Assembly (NCBI RefSeq): GCF_005222485.1
Contig: NZ_CP029078.1
Coordinates: forward strand, 5,917,501-5,981,500
Reading direction: 5' to 3'
Length of the DNA: 64,000 nt
From: Streptomyces griseoviridis
GTDB lineage: Bacteria > Actinomycetota > Actinomycetes > Streptomycetales > Streptomycetaceae
The translations under genes were made by a program, and so were the position numbers. Positions 15,259 through 24,040 of the stretch are shown piece after piece (the stretch's first letter is position 1; each line of letters opens with the position of its first letter). The notes beneath the pieces were generated by a model, which was not told the DNA's origin, searched no databases, and was given only the letters and a program-made list of their open reading frames with translations.

Positions 15259-18200
15259 TCACGCCTCGAACACCTCGCGCACCAGCTGCTCCTGCTCCGC
15301 CTGGTGCCGCTTGGCCGAGCCGACCGCGGGCGACGAGCCGTGCGGGCGGGAGATGCGGCGCAGCCGCTCGCCGTGCGGGACGTCCGCGCCGACGGCGAGG
15401 TCCAGGTGGTCGATCAGGTTCAGGGCGATGAACGGCCAGGCACCCTGGTTGGCCGGCTCCTCCTGGGCCCACAGGTACTTCTCGGCGTTCGGGTACTTGG
15501 CGATCTCCGCCTGGAGTTCGGCGCCGGGCAGCGGGTACAGCCGCTCGATGCGGATGATCGCCGTGTCCGTGACGCCGCGCTTCTGGCGGTCGGCCTCCAG
15601 GTCGTAGTACAGCTTGCCCGCCACGAAGACGACCTTGCGGACGGCGGCCGGGTCGACCGTCGAGTCGCCGATGACCGGGCGGAACTGACCCGACGTGAAC
15701 TCCTCCGTCTTCGACGCGGCGGCCTTCAGACGCAGCATCGACTTCGGGGTGAAGACCACCAGCGGCTTGTGGTGCGGGTTGTGCACCTGCCACCGCAGGA
15801 GGTGGAAGTAGTTCGACGGCAGGGTCGGCATGGCGACCGTCATGTTGTTCTGGGCGCAGAGCTGGAGGAACCGCTCGACGCGGGCCGAGGAGTGGTCCGG
15901 GCCCTGGCCCTCGTAGCCGTGCGGCAGCAGCAGGGTGACGCCGCTGGTCTGGCCCCACTTCTGCTCGGCGGCCGAGATGTACTCGTCGACCACCGTCTGC
16001 GCGCCGTTGACGAAGTCGCCGAACTGCGCCTCCCACATCACGAGCGCGTCGGGACGGGCCAGCGAGTAGCCGTACTCGAAGCCCATGACCGCGTACTCGG
16101 AGAGCAGCGAGTTGTAGACGTTGTAGCGGGACTGCTCCTCGGCGAGGTACTGGAGCGGGGTGTGCTCCTCGCCCGTCTCGCGGTCGATGAGGACCGCGTG
16201 GCGCTGGCCGAAGGTGCCGCGCTGCGAGTCCTGCCCGGAGAGCCTGACCGGGGTGCCCTCCAGGAGGAGGGAGCCGACGGCGAGGGTCTCGCCCATGCCC
16301 CAGTCGATCGTGCCGTCCTCGACCATCGCGGCCCGGCGCTGCAACTGCGGCAGCAGACGCGGGTGCACGTGGAAGGTGTCGGGGATGTTGACCTGGGACT
16401 CGGCGATCCGCTTGACGACCTCCGCGGAGATCGCCGTGTTCACGGCGACCGGGAACTCGGCCTGCGGGTCGGAGACCGGTCCCGCGCTCGGCTGCGAGAC
16501 GGCCTCGCGGACCTCGGTGAAGACCTTCTCCAGCTGCCCCTGGTAGTCCTGGAGCGCCTGCTCGGCCTCTTCCAGGGTGATGTCGCCGCGACCGATGAGG
16601 GACTCGGTGTAGAGCTTGCGCACCGAGCGCTTCTTGTCGATCAGGTCGTACATCAGCGGCTGGGTGAAGGCCGGGTTGTCGGACTCGTTGTGACCGCGGC
16701 GGCGGTAGCAGATGAGGTCGATCACCACGTCCTTGTTGAACGCCTGGCGGAACTCGAACGCCAGCCGCGCGACCCGCACGACGGCCTCGGGGTCGTCGCC
16801 GTTCACGTGGAAGATCGGGGCCTCGATCATGCGGGCCACGTCCGTCGCGTACATGGAGGAACGCGAGGACTCGGGGGCCGCGGTGAAGCCGACCTGGTTG
16901 TTGATGACGATGTGGACCGTGCCGCCGGTGCGGTAGCCGCGCAGCTGCGACATGTTCAGCGTCTCGGCCACCACGCCCTGGCCCGCGAAGGCCGCGTCGC
17001 CGTGCAGGGCGACCGGCAGGACGGTGAAGTCCGTGCCGCCCTTGTTGATGATGTCCTGCTTGGCGCGGGCGATGCCCTCGATGATCGGGTCGACCGTCTC
17101 CAGGTGGGACGGGTTGGCGGCCAGCGAGACCTTGATCTGCTCGCCGTCGAGGCCGGTGAAGGTGCCCTCGGCGCCCAGGTGGTACTTGACGTCACCGGAG
17201 CCGTGCATCGACTTCGGGTCGAGGTTGCCCTCGAACTCGCGGAAGATCTGCGCGTACGACTTGCCGACGATGTTGGCGAGGACGTTCAGCCGGCCGCGGT
17301 GGGCCATGCCGACGACGACCTCGTCGAGGCGGGACTCGGCGGCCGAGTCCAGCACGGCGTCGAGCAGCGGGATGACGGACTCGCCGCCCTCCAGGGAGAA
17401 CCGCTTCTGGCCGACGTACTTGGTCTGCAGGAAGGTCTCGAAGGCCTCCGCCGCGTTCAGCCTGCGCAGGATGCGCAGCTGCTCCTCGCGCTCCGGCTTG
17501 GTGTGCGGGCGCTCGATGCGGTCCTGGATCCACTTGCGCTGCTTGGGGTCCTGGATGTGCATGAACTCGACGCCGGTGGTGCGGCAGTACGAGTCGCGCA
17601 GCACGCCGAGGATGTCGCGCAGCTTCATCAGGGACTTGCCGGAGAAGCCGCCGACGGCGAACTCGCGCTCCAGGTCCCACAGGGTGAGGCCGTGCTCGGT
17701 GATGTCCAGGTCGGGGTGCTTGCGCTGGCGGTACTCCAGCGGGTCGGTGTCGGCCATGACGTGGCCGCGGACCCGGTAGGAGTGGATCAGCTCGAAGACC
17801 CGCGCGGCCTTGGTGACGTCGTCGTCGTGGCTGGCGTCGATGTCCTTGAGCCAGCGGACCGGCTCGTAGGGGATGCGCAGCGCCTCGAAGATGTCGTCGT
17901 AGAAGCCCTGGTCGCCCAGGAGCAGGTTGGCGACGACCCGCAGGAACTCGCCGGAGGCGGCGCCCTGGATGACCCGGTGGTCGTAGGTCGACGTGAGCGT
18001 CATGACCTTCGAGATGCCGAGCTTGTTCAGGGTGTCCTGGCTGGTGCCCTGGAACTCCGCCGGGTAGTCCATGGAGCCGACGCCCATGATGACCGACTGT
18101 CCGGGCATCAGGCGCGGCACGGAGTGGACGGTGCCGAGGCCGCCGGGGTTGGTCAGGGAGACCGTGACGCCGGTGAAGTCGTCCATCGTCAGCTTGCCGT

Positions 18201-19101
18201 CGCGGGCGCGGCGGACGATGTCCTCGTAGGCCTGCCAGAACTCGAAGAAGTTCAGCGTCTCGGCCTTCTTGATGCCGGCGACGACGAGCTGGCGGTCGCC
18301 GTTGGCCTTCACCAGGTCGATGGCGAGGCCGAAGGTGACGTGCTCCGGCTTGACGAGGGTGGGCTTCCCGTCCTTCTCCGCGTAGTGCCAGTTCATCGAC
18401 GGCATGGCCTTGATGGCCTGCACCATCGCGTAGCCGATGAGGTGCGTGAAGGAGATCTTCCCGCCCCTGGCCCGCTTCAGGTGGTTGTTGATGACGATGC
18501 GGTTGTCGAACAGCAGCTTCACCGGGACCGCGCGCACGGACGTGGCCGTGGGCAGCTCCAGGGAGGCGTTCATGTTCTTCGCGACGGCGGCGGCCGGGCC
18601 GCGCAGCGTCACGTACTCGGGGCCGCCCGGGGCGTCGGCCGCGGGAGCGGCCTTCGGCTTGGCGGCGGCGGCCGGCTTGGCGGGCGCGGCGGCCGGAGCC
18701 GGGGCGGCGGCCTTCGCGGGAGCCGCGGCGGGCGCGGCCGCGGCGGGCTGCGGTGCCGCGGGTGCCGGAGCCGGGGCGGCGGGCGCCGCCTGAGCCGTGC
18801 CGGTGGTCGCCGCGGGCCCCGTGGTCGCGGTGGCCGCCGCGTCCGCCGGTGCGGCGGGTGCGGCCGGTGCGGCTGCCGGGGTGGCGGCTGCGCCGGGCTT
18901 GTAGTCGGCGAAGAAGTCCCACCAGGCTCGGTCCACCGAGTTCGGGTCCTGGAGGTACTGCTGATAGATCTCGTCGACGAGCCACTCATTCGCGCCGAAC
19001 GCCGCGGCGGGGTTCTTGCCCGCTTGGTCGGCGTCGGTCGTGGTGGCACCACCCGCCCGGAGGGTGGGGGAGCTCGAGTTACTGGGGGACTGTGGCGACA
19101 C
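15259..19101 (-). CDS. kgd: multifunctional 2-oxoglutarate dehydrogenase (KGD: E1 fused to E2-type acyltransferase)
   Basis: This enzyme runs the 2-oxoglutarate step of the TCA cycle. In actinomycetes one chain of about 1,270 residues carries both a succinyltransferase domain and the thiamine-diphosphate E1 domain. Here there are 1,280 residues: the N-terminal E1 segment ([20 protein letters not shown]), an Ala/Pro-rich linker to about residue 150, the acyltransferase core ending [16 protein letters not shown], then the E1 part with [19 protein letters not shown] and [14 protein letters not shown]. The acyltransferase active box is DHRVIQGA, with His kept and the usual Asp-Gly altered, as in mycobacterial KGD. 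The GTG at 19101 follows GAAGAGGG; a GTG at 19128 is the alternative. Confidence 0.95.
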   Translation of the reverse strand: MSPQSPSNSSSPTLRAGGATTTDADQAGKNPAAAFGANEWLVDEIYQQYLQDPNSVDRAWWDFFADYKPGAAATPAAAPAAPAAPADAAATATTGPAATTGTAQAAPAAPAPAPAAPQPAAAAPAAAPAKAAAPAPAAAPAKPAAAAKPKAAPAADAPGGPEYVTLRGPAAAVAKNMNASLELPTATSVRAVPVKLLFDNRIVINNHLKRARGGKISFTHLIGYAMVQAIKAMPSMNWHYAEKDGKPTLVKPEHVTFGLAIDLVKANGDRQLVVAGIKKAETLNFFEFWQAYEDIVRRARDGKLTMDDFTGVTVSLTNPGGLGTVHSVPRLMPGQSVIMGVGSMDYPAEFQGTSQDTLNKLGISKVMTLTSTYDHRVIQGAASGEFLRVVANLLLGDQGFYDDIFEALRIPYEPVRWLKDIDASHDDDVTKAARVFELIHSYRVRGHVMADTDPLEYRQRKHPDLDITEHGLTLWDLEREFAVGGFSGKSLMKLRDILGVLRDSYCRTTGVEFMHIQDPKQRKWIQDRIERPHTKPEREEQLRILRRLNAAEAFETFLQTKYVGQKRFSLEGGESVIPLLDAVLDSAAESRLDEVVVGMAHRGRLNVLANIVGKSYAQIFREFEGNLDPKSMHGSGDVKYHLGAEGTFTGLDGEQIKVSLAANPSHLETVDPIIEGIARAKQDIINKGGTDFTVLPVALHGDAAFAGQGVVAETLNMSQLRGYRTGGTVHIVINNQVGFTAAPESSRSSMYATDVARMIEAPIFHVNGDDPEAVVRVARLAFEFRQAFNKDVVIDLICYRRRGHNESDNPAFTQPLMYDLIDKKRSVRKLYTESLIGRGDITLEEAEQALQDYQGQLEKVFTEVREAVSQPSAGPVSDPQAEFPVAVNTAISAEVVKRIAESQVNIPDTFHVHPRLLPQLQRRAAMVEDGTIDWGMGETLAVGSLLLEGTPVRLSGQDSQRGTFGQRHAVLIDRETGEEHTPLQYLAEEQSRYNVYNSLLSEYAVMGFEYGYSLARPDALVMWEAQFGDFVNGAQTVVDEYISAAEQKWGQTSGVTLLLPHGYEGQGPDHSSARVERFLQLCAQNNMTVAMPTLPSNYFHLLRWQVHNPHHKPLVVFTPKSMLRLKAAASKTEEFTSGQFRPVIGDSTVDPAAVRKVVFVAGKLYYDLEADRQKRGVTDTAIIRIERLYPLPGAELQAEIAKYPNAEKYLWAQEEPANQGAWPFIALNLIDHLDLAVGADVPHGERLRRISRPHGSSPAVGSAKRHQAEQEQLVREVFEA

Positions 19102-19392
19102 GGCGGCAACCGCCCTCTTCCGCTTCACAAGGTGATGGACAGCGGGAATAAAGGCTACGCCCCCTGGAGGGTGAAGGTCAGGCCGGGCCGGTTCATCGTC
19201 GTGTAAGTCACATCGCGGAGCGGGTTTCGGGCCTGGAAATGGCGGGAAACAAGCGTGGTTCCGCGCTGTTTCGGGCGTGCCGGGGTGTCGCGACCCGGGC
19301 CCTGCGCGCCGAGCGTGCGGACGTGTGCCTGATCACACGTGTCCGGCTGCGCGGACAGAGGTGGATCTTGAGGTCGCGTCTCGGACTTTACG

Positions 19393-20517
19393 TCAACTTT
19401 GAAGGGAAGTCTCTCCCGGAAGAGTGACAAGAATCCGGCAACCGCGCTCGGATTCGGCCACTCCGATCCGGCCCCCGTGCAGATCGACCGCCCAGCGCGC
19501 GATGGCCAGCCCGAGGCCGGTGCCGCCGTCGCTGCTCGACGCCTTAGACCCGCCCGACGGGGACGCGCCCGCGTCCCCCCGGTTGAACCGCTCGAAGACC
19601 CGGTGCCACTCGGAGCGCGGGATGCCGGGACCCTCGTCGAGGACCTCCAGCTCAAGCGACTCGGGCTGCGGGCCGCGACGCGCCTTCACCGTCACCCGGC
19701 CGTGCGCCGGGCTGTGCTTGACCGCGTTGTCGATCAGGTTGGCGACGACCTGGTGGATGCGCTCGGGGTCGGCGTGCGTGGTCAGCTCGGGCGGCGACAC
19801 GTCGAGGTGCAGATGGACGTCGGTACGGGTGTGGGTCCCGGAGCCCGAGGCGATGCCCGCGCGCGCCGGGACGGCCATGTTGGCCTCCTTCAGCACGCCC
19901 GACAGATAGGGCCACACCTCGAAGCGCCGCTTGCGCAGCGGCACGACGCCGTTGTCCAGGCGGGAGAGGTCGAGGAGCGTCTCGACGAGCCGGCCGAGCC
20001 GCTCGGTCTGCTTCAGGGCCGTGCGCATCGTCTCGGGGTCGGCGGGGGAGACGCCGTCGACGATGTTCTCCAGGACGGCGCGCAGCCCGGCGATGGGGGT
20101 GCGCAGCTCGTGCGAGACGTTCGCCACCAGCTCCTTGCGCTGCCGGTCCTGGGCCTCCAGCTCGTCCGCCATGACGTTGATCGTCTGGGCCAGGTCGCCC
20201 AGTTCGTCGCGGCGGTTCTCGCGCACCCGGCGGGTGTAGTCGCCGTGCGAGATGGAGCGGGCCACCGCGTTCATGTCGTCGAGCGGGGAGGTGAGCGAAT
20301 GCGCGACGAACTGCGTTATCAGGAGTGTGGCGATCATCGAGAAGACCGTGATGAAGCGCAGCTCCGTCTTGGTGTGCACCGCGATCATCGACAGACCGGT
20401 GGTGATCAGCACCGAGGTGACCACCAGCGCGCCGAGCTTGGTCTTCACCGAGAACGGGCGGACCCCGCCCCACGGCTCGTCCCCCGGGTTGCGTCGTGCG
20501 GGCGGCCCGCCGCTCAT
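19393..20517 (-). CDS. sensor histidine kinase with minimal extracytoplasmic loop
   Basis: The protein has 374 residues. Two membrane helices (about 26-47 and 53-74) are separated by only five or six residues, so there is no extracellular sensor domain and sensing is probably within the membrane. A HAMP domain follows, then the H-box NVSHELRTP with His136, the N-box VVANLIDNAVKHSP, G1 LDEGPGIP and G2 GGTGLGLAIARWAVDLHGG. A Ser/Gly-rich insertion (ASPSGGSKASSSDGG) sits in the ATP lid. The ATG overlaps the stop of the response regulator by 4 bp, forming a coupled two-component pair. Confidence 0.93.
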   Translation of the reverse strand: MSGGPPARRNPGDEPWGGVRPFSVKTKLGALVVTSVLITTGLSMIAVHTKTELRFITVFSMIATLLITQFVAHSLTSPLDDMNAVARSISHGDYTRRVRENRRDELGDLAQTINVMADELEAQDRQRKELVANVSHELRTPIAGLRAVLENIVDGVSPADPETMRTALKQTERLGRLVETLLDLSRLDNGVVPLRKRRFEVWPYLSGVLKEANMAVPARAGIASGSGTHTRTDVHLHLDVSPPELTTHADPERIHQVVANLIDNAVKHSPAHGRVTVKARRGPQPESLELEVLDEGPGIPRSEWHRVFERFNRGDAGASPSGGSKASSSDGGTGLGLAIARWAVDLHGGRIGVAESERGCRILVTLPGETSLQS

Positions 20518-21251
20518 GGCGTCGGGGTCTCCAGCGCGTAGCCCACACCGTGCACGGTGCGGATCCGCTCGGCGCCGATCTTCCGGCGCAGCGCCTTGAT
20601 GTGGCTGTCGACGGTGCGGGTGCCCGAGGCGTCCGCCCAGTCCCACACCTCGGCGAGGAGCTGCTCGCGGGAGAGCACCGCGCGCGGGGTGTTCGCCAGG
20701 CAGACCAGCAGGTCGAACTCGGTGGGCGTCAGATGCACGTCCTCCGAGCGGACCCTGACCCGGCGCTGCGCGTGGTCGATCTCCAGCTCGCCCAGGCGCA
20801 GGATGCCCGAGCGGGGCGTGGTGGCGGCCAGCGCGGCCCGCTCCACCCGGCGCAGCAGCACATGCACCCGCGCGGCCAGTTCCCGCATGGAGAACGGCTT
20901 GGTCATGTAGTCGTCGGCGCCGACACCGAGGCCGACCAGCATGTCGGTCTCGTCGTCGCGCGCGGTGAGCATCAGCACCGGCACCGGGCGCTGCGCCTGC
21001 ACCCGGCGGCAGACCTCGAGGCCGTCGAAGCCGGGCAGCATGATGTCGAGGATCAGCAGATCGGGCTGCCAGGCCTCGGCGGTGTCGACGGCGGAGGGGC
21101 CGTCGCCCGCGGTCTGTACGACGAATCCCTCGGCGCGCAGACGGGCCGCGATGGCGTCGACGATGGTCGGATCGTCCTCCACGACCAGTACCCGGCGCTG
21201 GGCGCCCTGGGTCGCCGTCGCGCCGTTGTGCGAGGTGTGTGTCTGCTCCAT
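20514..21251 (-). CDS. OmpR/PhoB-type response regulator
   Basis: The product has 245 residues. The receiver domain carries the acidic pair EDD, phospho-acceptor Asp in LLILDIMLPGFDG, Thr in LMLTARDDE and Lys in DYMTKPFS. The C-terminal winged helix contains LTPTEFDLLVCLANTPRAVLSREQLLAEVW and TVDSHIKALRRKIG. It is the first gene of the pair with the kinase at 19393. The ligand and regulon are unknown. An extra nonpolar N-terminal tail (MEQTHTSHNGATATQGAQRR) precedes the receiver. Confidence 0.94.
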   Translation of the reverse strand: MEQTHTSHNGATATQGAQRRVLVVEDDPTIVDAIAARLRAEGFVVQTAGDGPSAVDTAEAWQPDLLILDIMLPGFDGLEVCRRVQAQRPVPVLMLTARDDETDMLVGLGVGADDYMTKPFSMRELAARVHVLLRRVERAALAATTPRSGILRLGELEIDHAQRRVRVRSEDVHLTPTEFDLLVCLANTPRAVLSREQLLAEVWDWADASGTRTVDSHIKALRRKIGAERIRTVHGVGYALETPTP

Positions 21252-21382
21252 CGCCCGCCCCTGAGTGGCTTTCCGGATCCGTGGGGTGATCCGTTGACTA
21301 GCTCATGCCTGCGCATGCTTGCGATTGACGCTCGAATGATCTGCGCCAGGGAAGCAGAGTACGGGGAGTGACCGCGCCTCGG

Positions 21383-22060
21383 CTATTCAGGTCGGACGGC
21401 GAGATGCACGACGTCGGGTACGCCCCGGGCAACCGGGATCTCTTCGGTACGCACCTGCTGGAAACCGGCATTCCGTAGGGTTCCTTCGAAATCCGCGGAG
21501 GGCTGGGCCGACCACACCGCCAGTACCCCGCCCGGGGTCAGCACGCGCGCGCAGTCGGCGAGTCCGGCCGGCCGGTAGAGGCCGTCGTTGTCCTCGGTGA
21601 CGGTCCAGCCGGGGCCGTTGTCGATGTCCAGGCAGAGGAGGTCGTAGGTGGCGGACGTCTCACGCAGGTGGGCGAGGAGGTCGCCGCGCTCGATCCGGGT
21701 GCGCGGGTCGGCGAGCGCCTCGGCGGAGATCGCGGCGAGCGGTCCCGCGCGGTGCCAGTCGACGATGGCCGGTTCCCGCTCGACGACGGTGATCGCGCCG
21801 AACCGCGCGTCGGCCGCCGCGTGGGCGAGCGAGAAGCCGACGCCGAGACCGCCGATGAGCACCGAAGGCCGCTCGCGGGGGCCGAGCGCGGCGAGCGCCG
21901 CGTCCACCAGCAGCCGTTCCGAGCGGCCGTCCGAGGTGTCCATGAGGAAGCAGCCGTTGGCGATGATCTGCAACAGCTCGCCGTGTCTGCGGAGCACGAC
22001 CTCGCCGTACGGCCCCTCGCGGCGGTCGAGGACGACAGGCCCGGTGTCTGTGGCGGTCAT
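21383..22060 (-). CDS. spermidine synthase-like methyltransferase-fold protein
   Basis: The protein has 225 residues with the PABS/spermidine-synthase Rossmann core: SVLIGGLGVGFSLAHA (glycine-rich motif), TVVEREPAIVDWHR and DLLCLDIDNGPGW. The N-terminus (VVLDRREGPYGEVVLRRHGELLQIIANGCFLMDTSDGRSERLL) matches the beta-strand entry seen in spermine synthases. It is smaller than true spermidine synthases (about 280) and lacks an obvious decarboxylated-SAM tail, so the reaction is uncertain. The ATG at 22060 was chosen over a longer frame that crosses the divergent promoter. Confidence 0.78.
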   Translation of the reverse strand: MTATDTGPVVLDRREGPYGEVVLRRHGELLQIIANGCFLMDTSDGRSERLLVDAALAALGPRERPSVLIGGLGVGFSLAHAAADARFGAITVVEREPAIVDWHRAGPLAAISAEALADPRTRIERGDLLAHLRETSATYDLLCLDIDNGPGWTVTEDNDGLYRPAGLADCARVLTPGGVLAVWSAQPSADFEGTLRNAGFQQVRTEEIPVARGVPDVVHLAVRPE

Positions 22061-22316
22061 CGCTCCATCCTGCCCGAACAGGGGCCGAAGGCCACGGGAA
22101 TTCCCGGTGCCGGACAACCCGAACGAGCGAGCGCCCGGCACGGCCGCCGCCCTCGCCCGACCAGGCTCCTTGCACAGCTCGTGGACAGCTCGTTGACAAC
22201 TCGCAGGCGCAGACTCGGTGCCGAAGGCCGCCGTGGCCGGCGGCGCGTGTGACGCCGGTCATGGACAGTGGCCCGCGGCCCCCGAAGGCTGGGCCGGAAC
22301 GGAAGGAGCGCTCGCC

Positions 22317-23156
22317 GTGGAACCCGTCGCGGCCGTGCAGGCCGACCCGAAACCCGCGGGCCCGCCGCCGCTCCTGGACGGCATGCCCCGCCAGCGCGTC
22401 ACCCCCGCGCTCGCGCTCGCCGTGACCCCTGCCACCGGCACGGCCCCGGCCTCGGCCCCGGCAGATCAGGACCCGGGGCGCCGGCTCGCCGTCGCGCGCG
22501 GGCTCCCGCGCCCCTGGCGGCTGCTGCCGACCCCGGCCGGGACGCCGTTCACCTTCGGGTACGCGCTCGTCCTCGCCGCCACCTCGCTCTTCGTCGAGCA
22601 CGCCGACCCGTCCCTGGTGCGCGCCCTGCACGAGGCCACCAGCACCGACGTCGCCCACCTGGTGCGGGCGCCGGTGCCGGTGCTGCTGGGCAGCGCGCTC
22701 TGGGTGGTGGGCGGCTTCACCTCGCCGTACGCGTGCGGGTTCCTGCTCGCGCTGACCGCCCTGGAACGGCGGATCGGCGGGGTCAGGGCCCTGGTCGTCT
22801 TCCTGCTCGGGCATGTCCTCGCGACCCTGGTCACCGAGGGCTCGGTGGGTGTCGCCGTGCTGTTCGGGCGGCTGCCCGACAGCTCCCTGCACCGGATGGA
22901 CTACGGCATCAGCTTCGGCGTCGCGGCGAGCGTCGGCGCGCTCTGCGGGCTGCTGCCGCACGTGCTGCGCTGGCCGGTGCTCGCCCTGTACGCCTGGGAG
23001 CTGGTGGAGGCCCTGATCGCCTTCGCCGACCCGATGACGGACTGGGGTCATCTGCTGGCCCTGACGATCGGCGTGGCGACCTGGCCCCTGGTCCGCCGCT
23101 GGAGCGGGGAGCGGCGCGGGAGCGGAGAGCGGCGCGGGAGGGCAGCCGCCGCCTGA
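22317..23156 (+). CDS. rhomboid-like membrane protein
   Basis: This 279-residue protein has a soluble Pro/Ala N-terminus of about 60 residues and then six or so membrane helices (FTFGYALVLAATSLFVEHA; VLLGSALWVVGGF; CGFLLALTALE; ALVVFLLGHVLATLVTEG; ISFGVAASVGALCGLL; LLALTIGVATWPL). The pattern HRMDYGISFGVAASVGAL, followed later by DWGHLLALTIG, resembles the GxS and His positions of rhomboid serine proteases, so a Ser/His dyad may be retained. The GTG at 22317 follows a strong GGAAGGAG. Substrate unknown. Confidence 0.72.
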   Translation: MEPVAAVQADPKPAGPPPLLDGMPRQRVTPALALAVTPATGTAPASAPADQDPGRRLAVARGLPRPWRLLPTPAGTPFTFGYALVLAATSLFVEHADPSLVRALHEATSTDVAHLVRAPVPVLLGSALWVVGGFTSPYACGFLLALTALERRIGGVRALVVFLLGHVLATLVTEGSVGVAVLFGRLPDSSLHRMDYGISFGVAASVGALCGLLPHVLRWPVLALYAWELVEALIAFADPMTDWGHLLALTIGVATWPLVRRWSGERRGSGERRGRAAAA

Positions 23157-23212
23157 GCGGCACGGTGGCGGCGCCCCACCCGGCGTACGGAGGCCCCTCG
23201 CCCCCCGGCTCC

Positions 23213-23863
23213 CTACACCCCCACGAACTTCGCGCTCGTCAGGGGAGCCGACGTGCGCCAGCCCAGGGCCTTGTACAGGGCCTGGCCCTCCGGGGTGCCC
23301 GCGAGGACGCCGGTGCGGGCGCCGTGTTCGGCTGCCGTGCGCTGCAAGGTGCGCACCACCAGGGAGCCGAGGCCCTTGCGGCGGTGCGCGGGGGCCGTCT
23401 CGACCCGGTCGAGGACCGCCGTGGGTCCGGTCGGGGTGATCTGGCCGCGCGCCGCGAGGGCGCCGTCCGGGGCTGTGACCAGCGCCTGGGTGACGGTGCC
23501 GCGGGTCCAGCCGCGCAGCCGGTAGCCGTCGGGCAGCGCCAAGGGCGCGGTCGCCGCCGGGGCCAGCGGCACGGACATCAGGCAGCCGGGCGCCGGGTCG
23601 ACCCACCAGCCGGGGCCGAGCCACTTCCCGACCAGCTCGGGTGGCGCGAACACCTTGAGCCAGACCCCGTAGCCGGTCACGCCGTCCGCGACCGTCCGCA
23701 CGACGGCCTCCTCGACGTCGTCGTTCACGGCGCCGACGACATGGCGGCGGACGTGCTCGGTCTGGCCGACGTCGATGGTCCAGCCCCAGCTCTCGGCGAC
23801 CGGCTCGGCGGCGCCGCGGGACACGGTCCAGCCGTCCACCCAGGCCCGCACGAGGTCGTCCAT
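23213..23863 (-). CDS. GNAT-family N-acetyltransferase
   Basis: The product has 216 residues. The acetyl-CoA binding motif A is VLDRVETAPAHRRKGLGSLVVRTLQ, near residue 155, followed by GVLAGTPEGQALYKALGWR, the last strand-helix of the fold. The N-terminal 130 residues are a divergent domain (MDDLVRAWVDGWTVSRGAAEP), seen in a Streptomyces GNAT subgroup. The acceptor is unknown. The ATG at 23863 has AGGGAGATG upstream. It is divergent from lon, with 177 bp of shared promoter region. Confidence 0.85.
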   Translation of the reverse strand: MDDLVRAWVDGWTVSRGAAEPVAESWGWTIDVGQTEHVRRHVVGAVNDDVEEAVVRTVADGVTGYGVWLKVFAPPELVGKWLGPGWWVDPAPGCLMSVPLAPAATAPLALPDGYRLRGWTRGTVTQALVTAPDGALAARGQITPTGPTAVLDRVETAPAHRRKGLGSLVVRTLQRTAAEHGARTGVLAGTPEGQALYKALGWRTSAPLTSAKFVGV

Positions 23864-23998
23864 GTCATCTCCCTGTAATGATTGACCGTGGTTCGAGAGT
23901 GTTACCGCGCGGTGATCGTAGGCGGCCGCTCCTCCCCGGTGGCAGCCCCGATCGCTGACAGCGAACAACGGCACGGGAACATTCGGCGCCGCTCCGGC

Positions 23999-24019
23999 AT
24001 TGAGTCGGCATAGCTCAAC
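23999..24019 (+). promoter_or_regulatory. HAIR-like HspR operator upstream of lon
   Basis: TTGAGT (24000-24005), a 7-bp spacer, and GCTCAA (24013-24018) form an inverted repeat close to the HAIR consensus CTTGAGT-N7-ACTCAAG; the outer C/G and one inner A deviate. It lies 22 bp before the lon ATG. HspR is known to repress heat-shock genes in Streptomyces through HAIR, and lon is a reported target. Binding here is inference. Confidence 0.6.
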
Positions 24020-24040
24020 TTGACTGCCGAAGGGGAGATC

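Noticed and set aside
15187..19206. 1,339-residue open frame on the plus strand
   Set aside because: It lies opposite kgd and is rich in Val/Arg/Asp/Gly in a shadow pattern. kgd is certain on the other strand.
24020..24040. TTG start for lon giving seven extra residues
   Set aside because: The ATG at 24041 has a better ribosome site, and the TTG touches the HAIR-like site.
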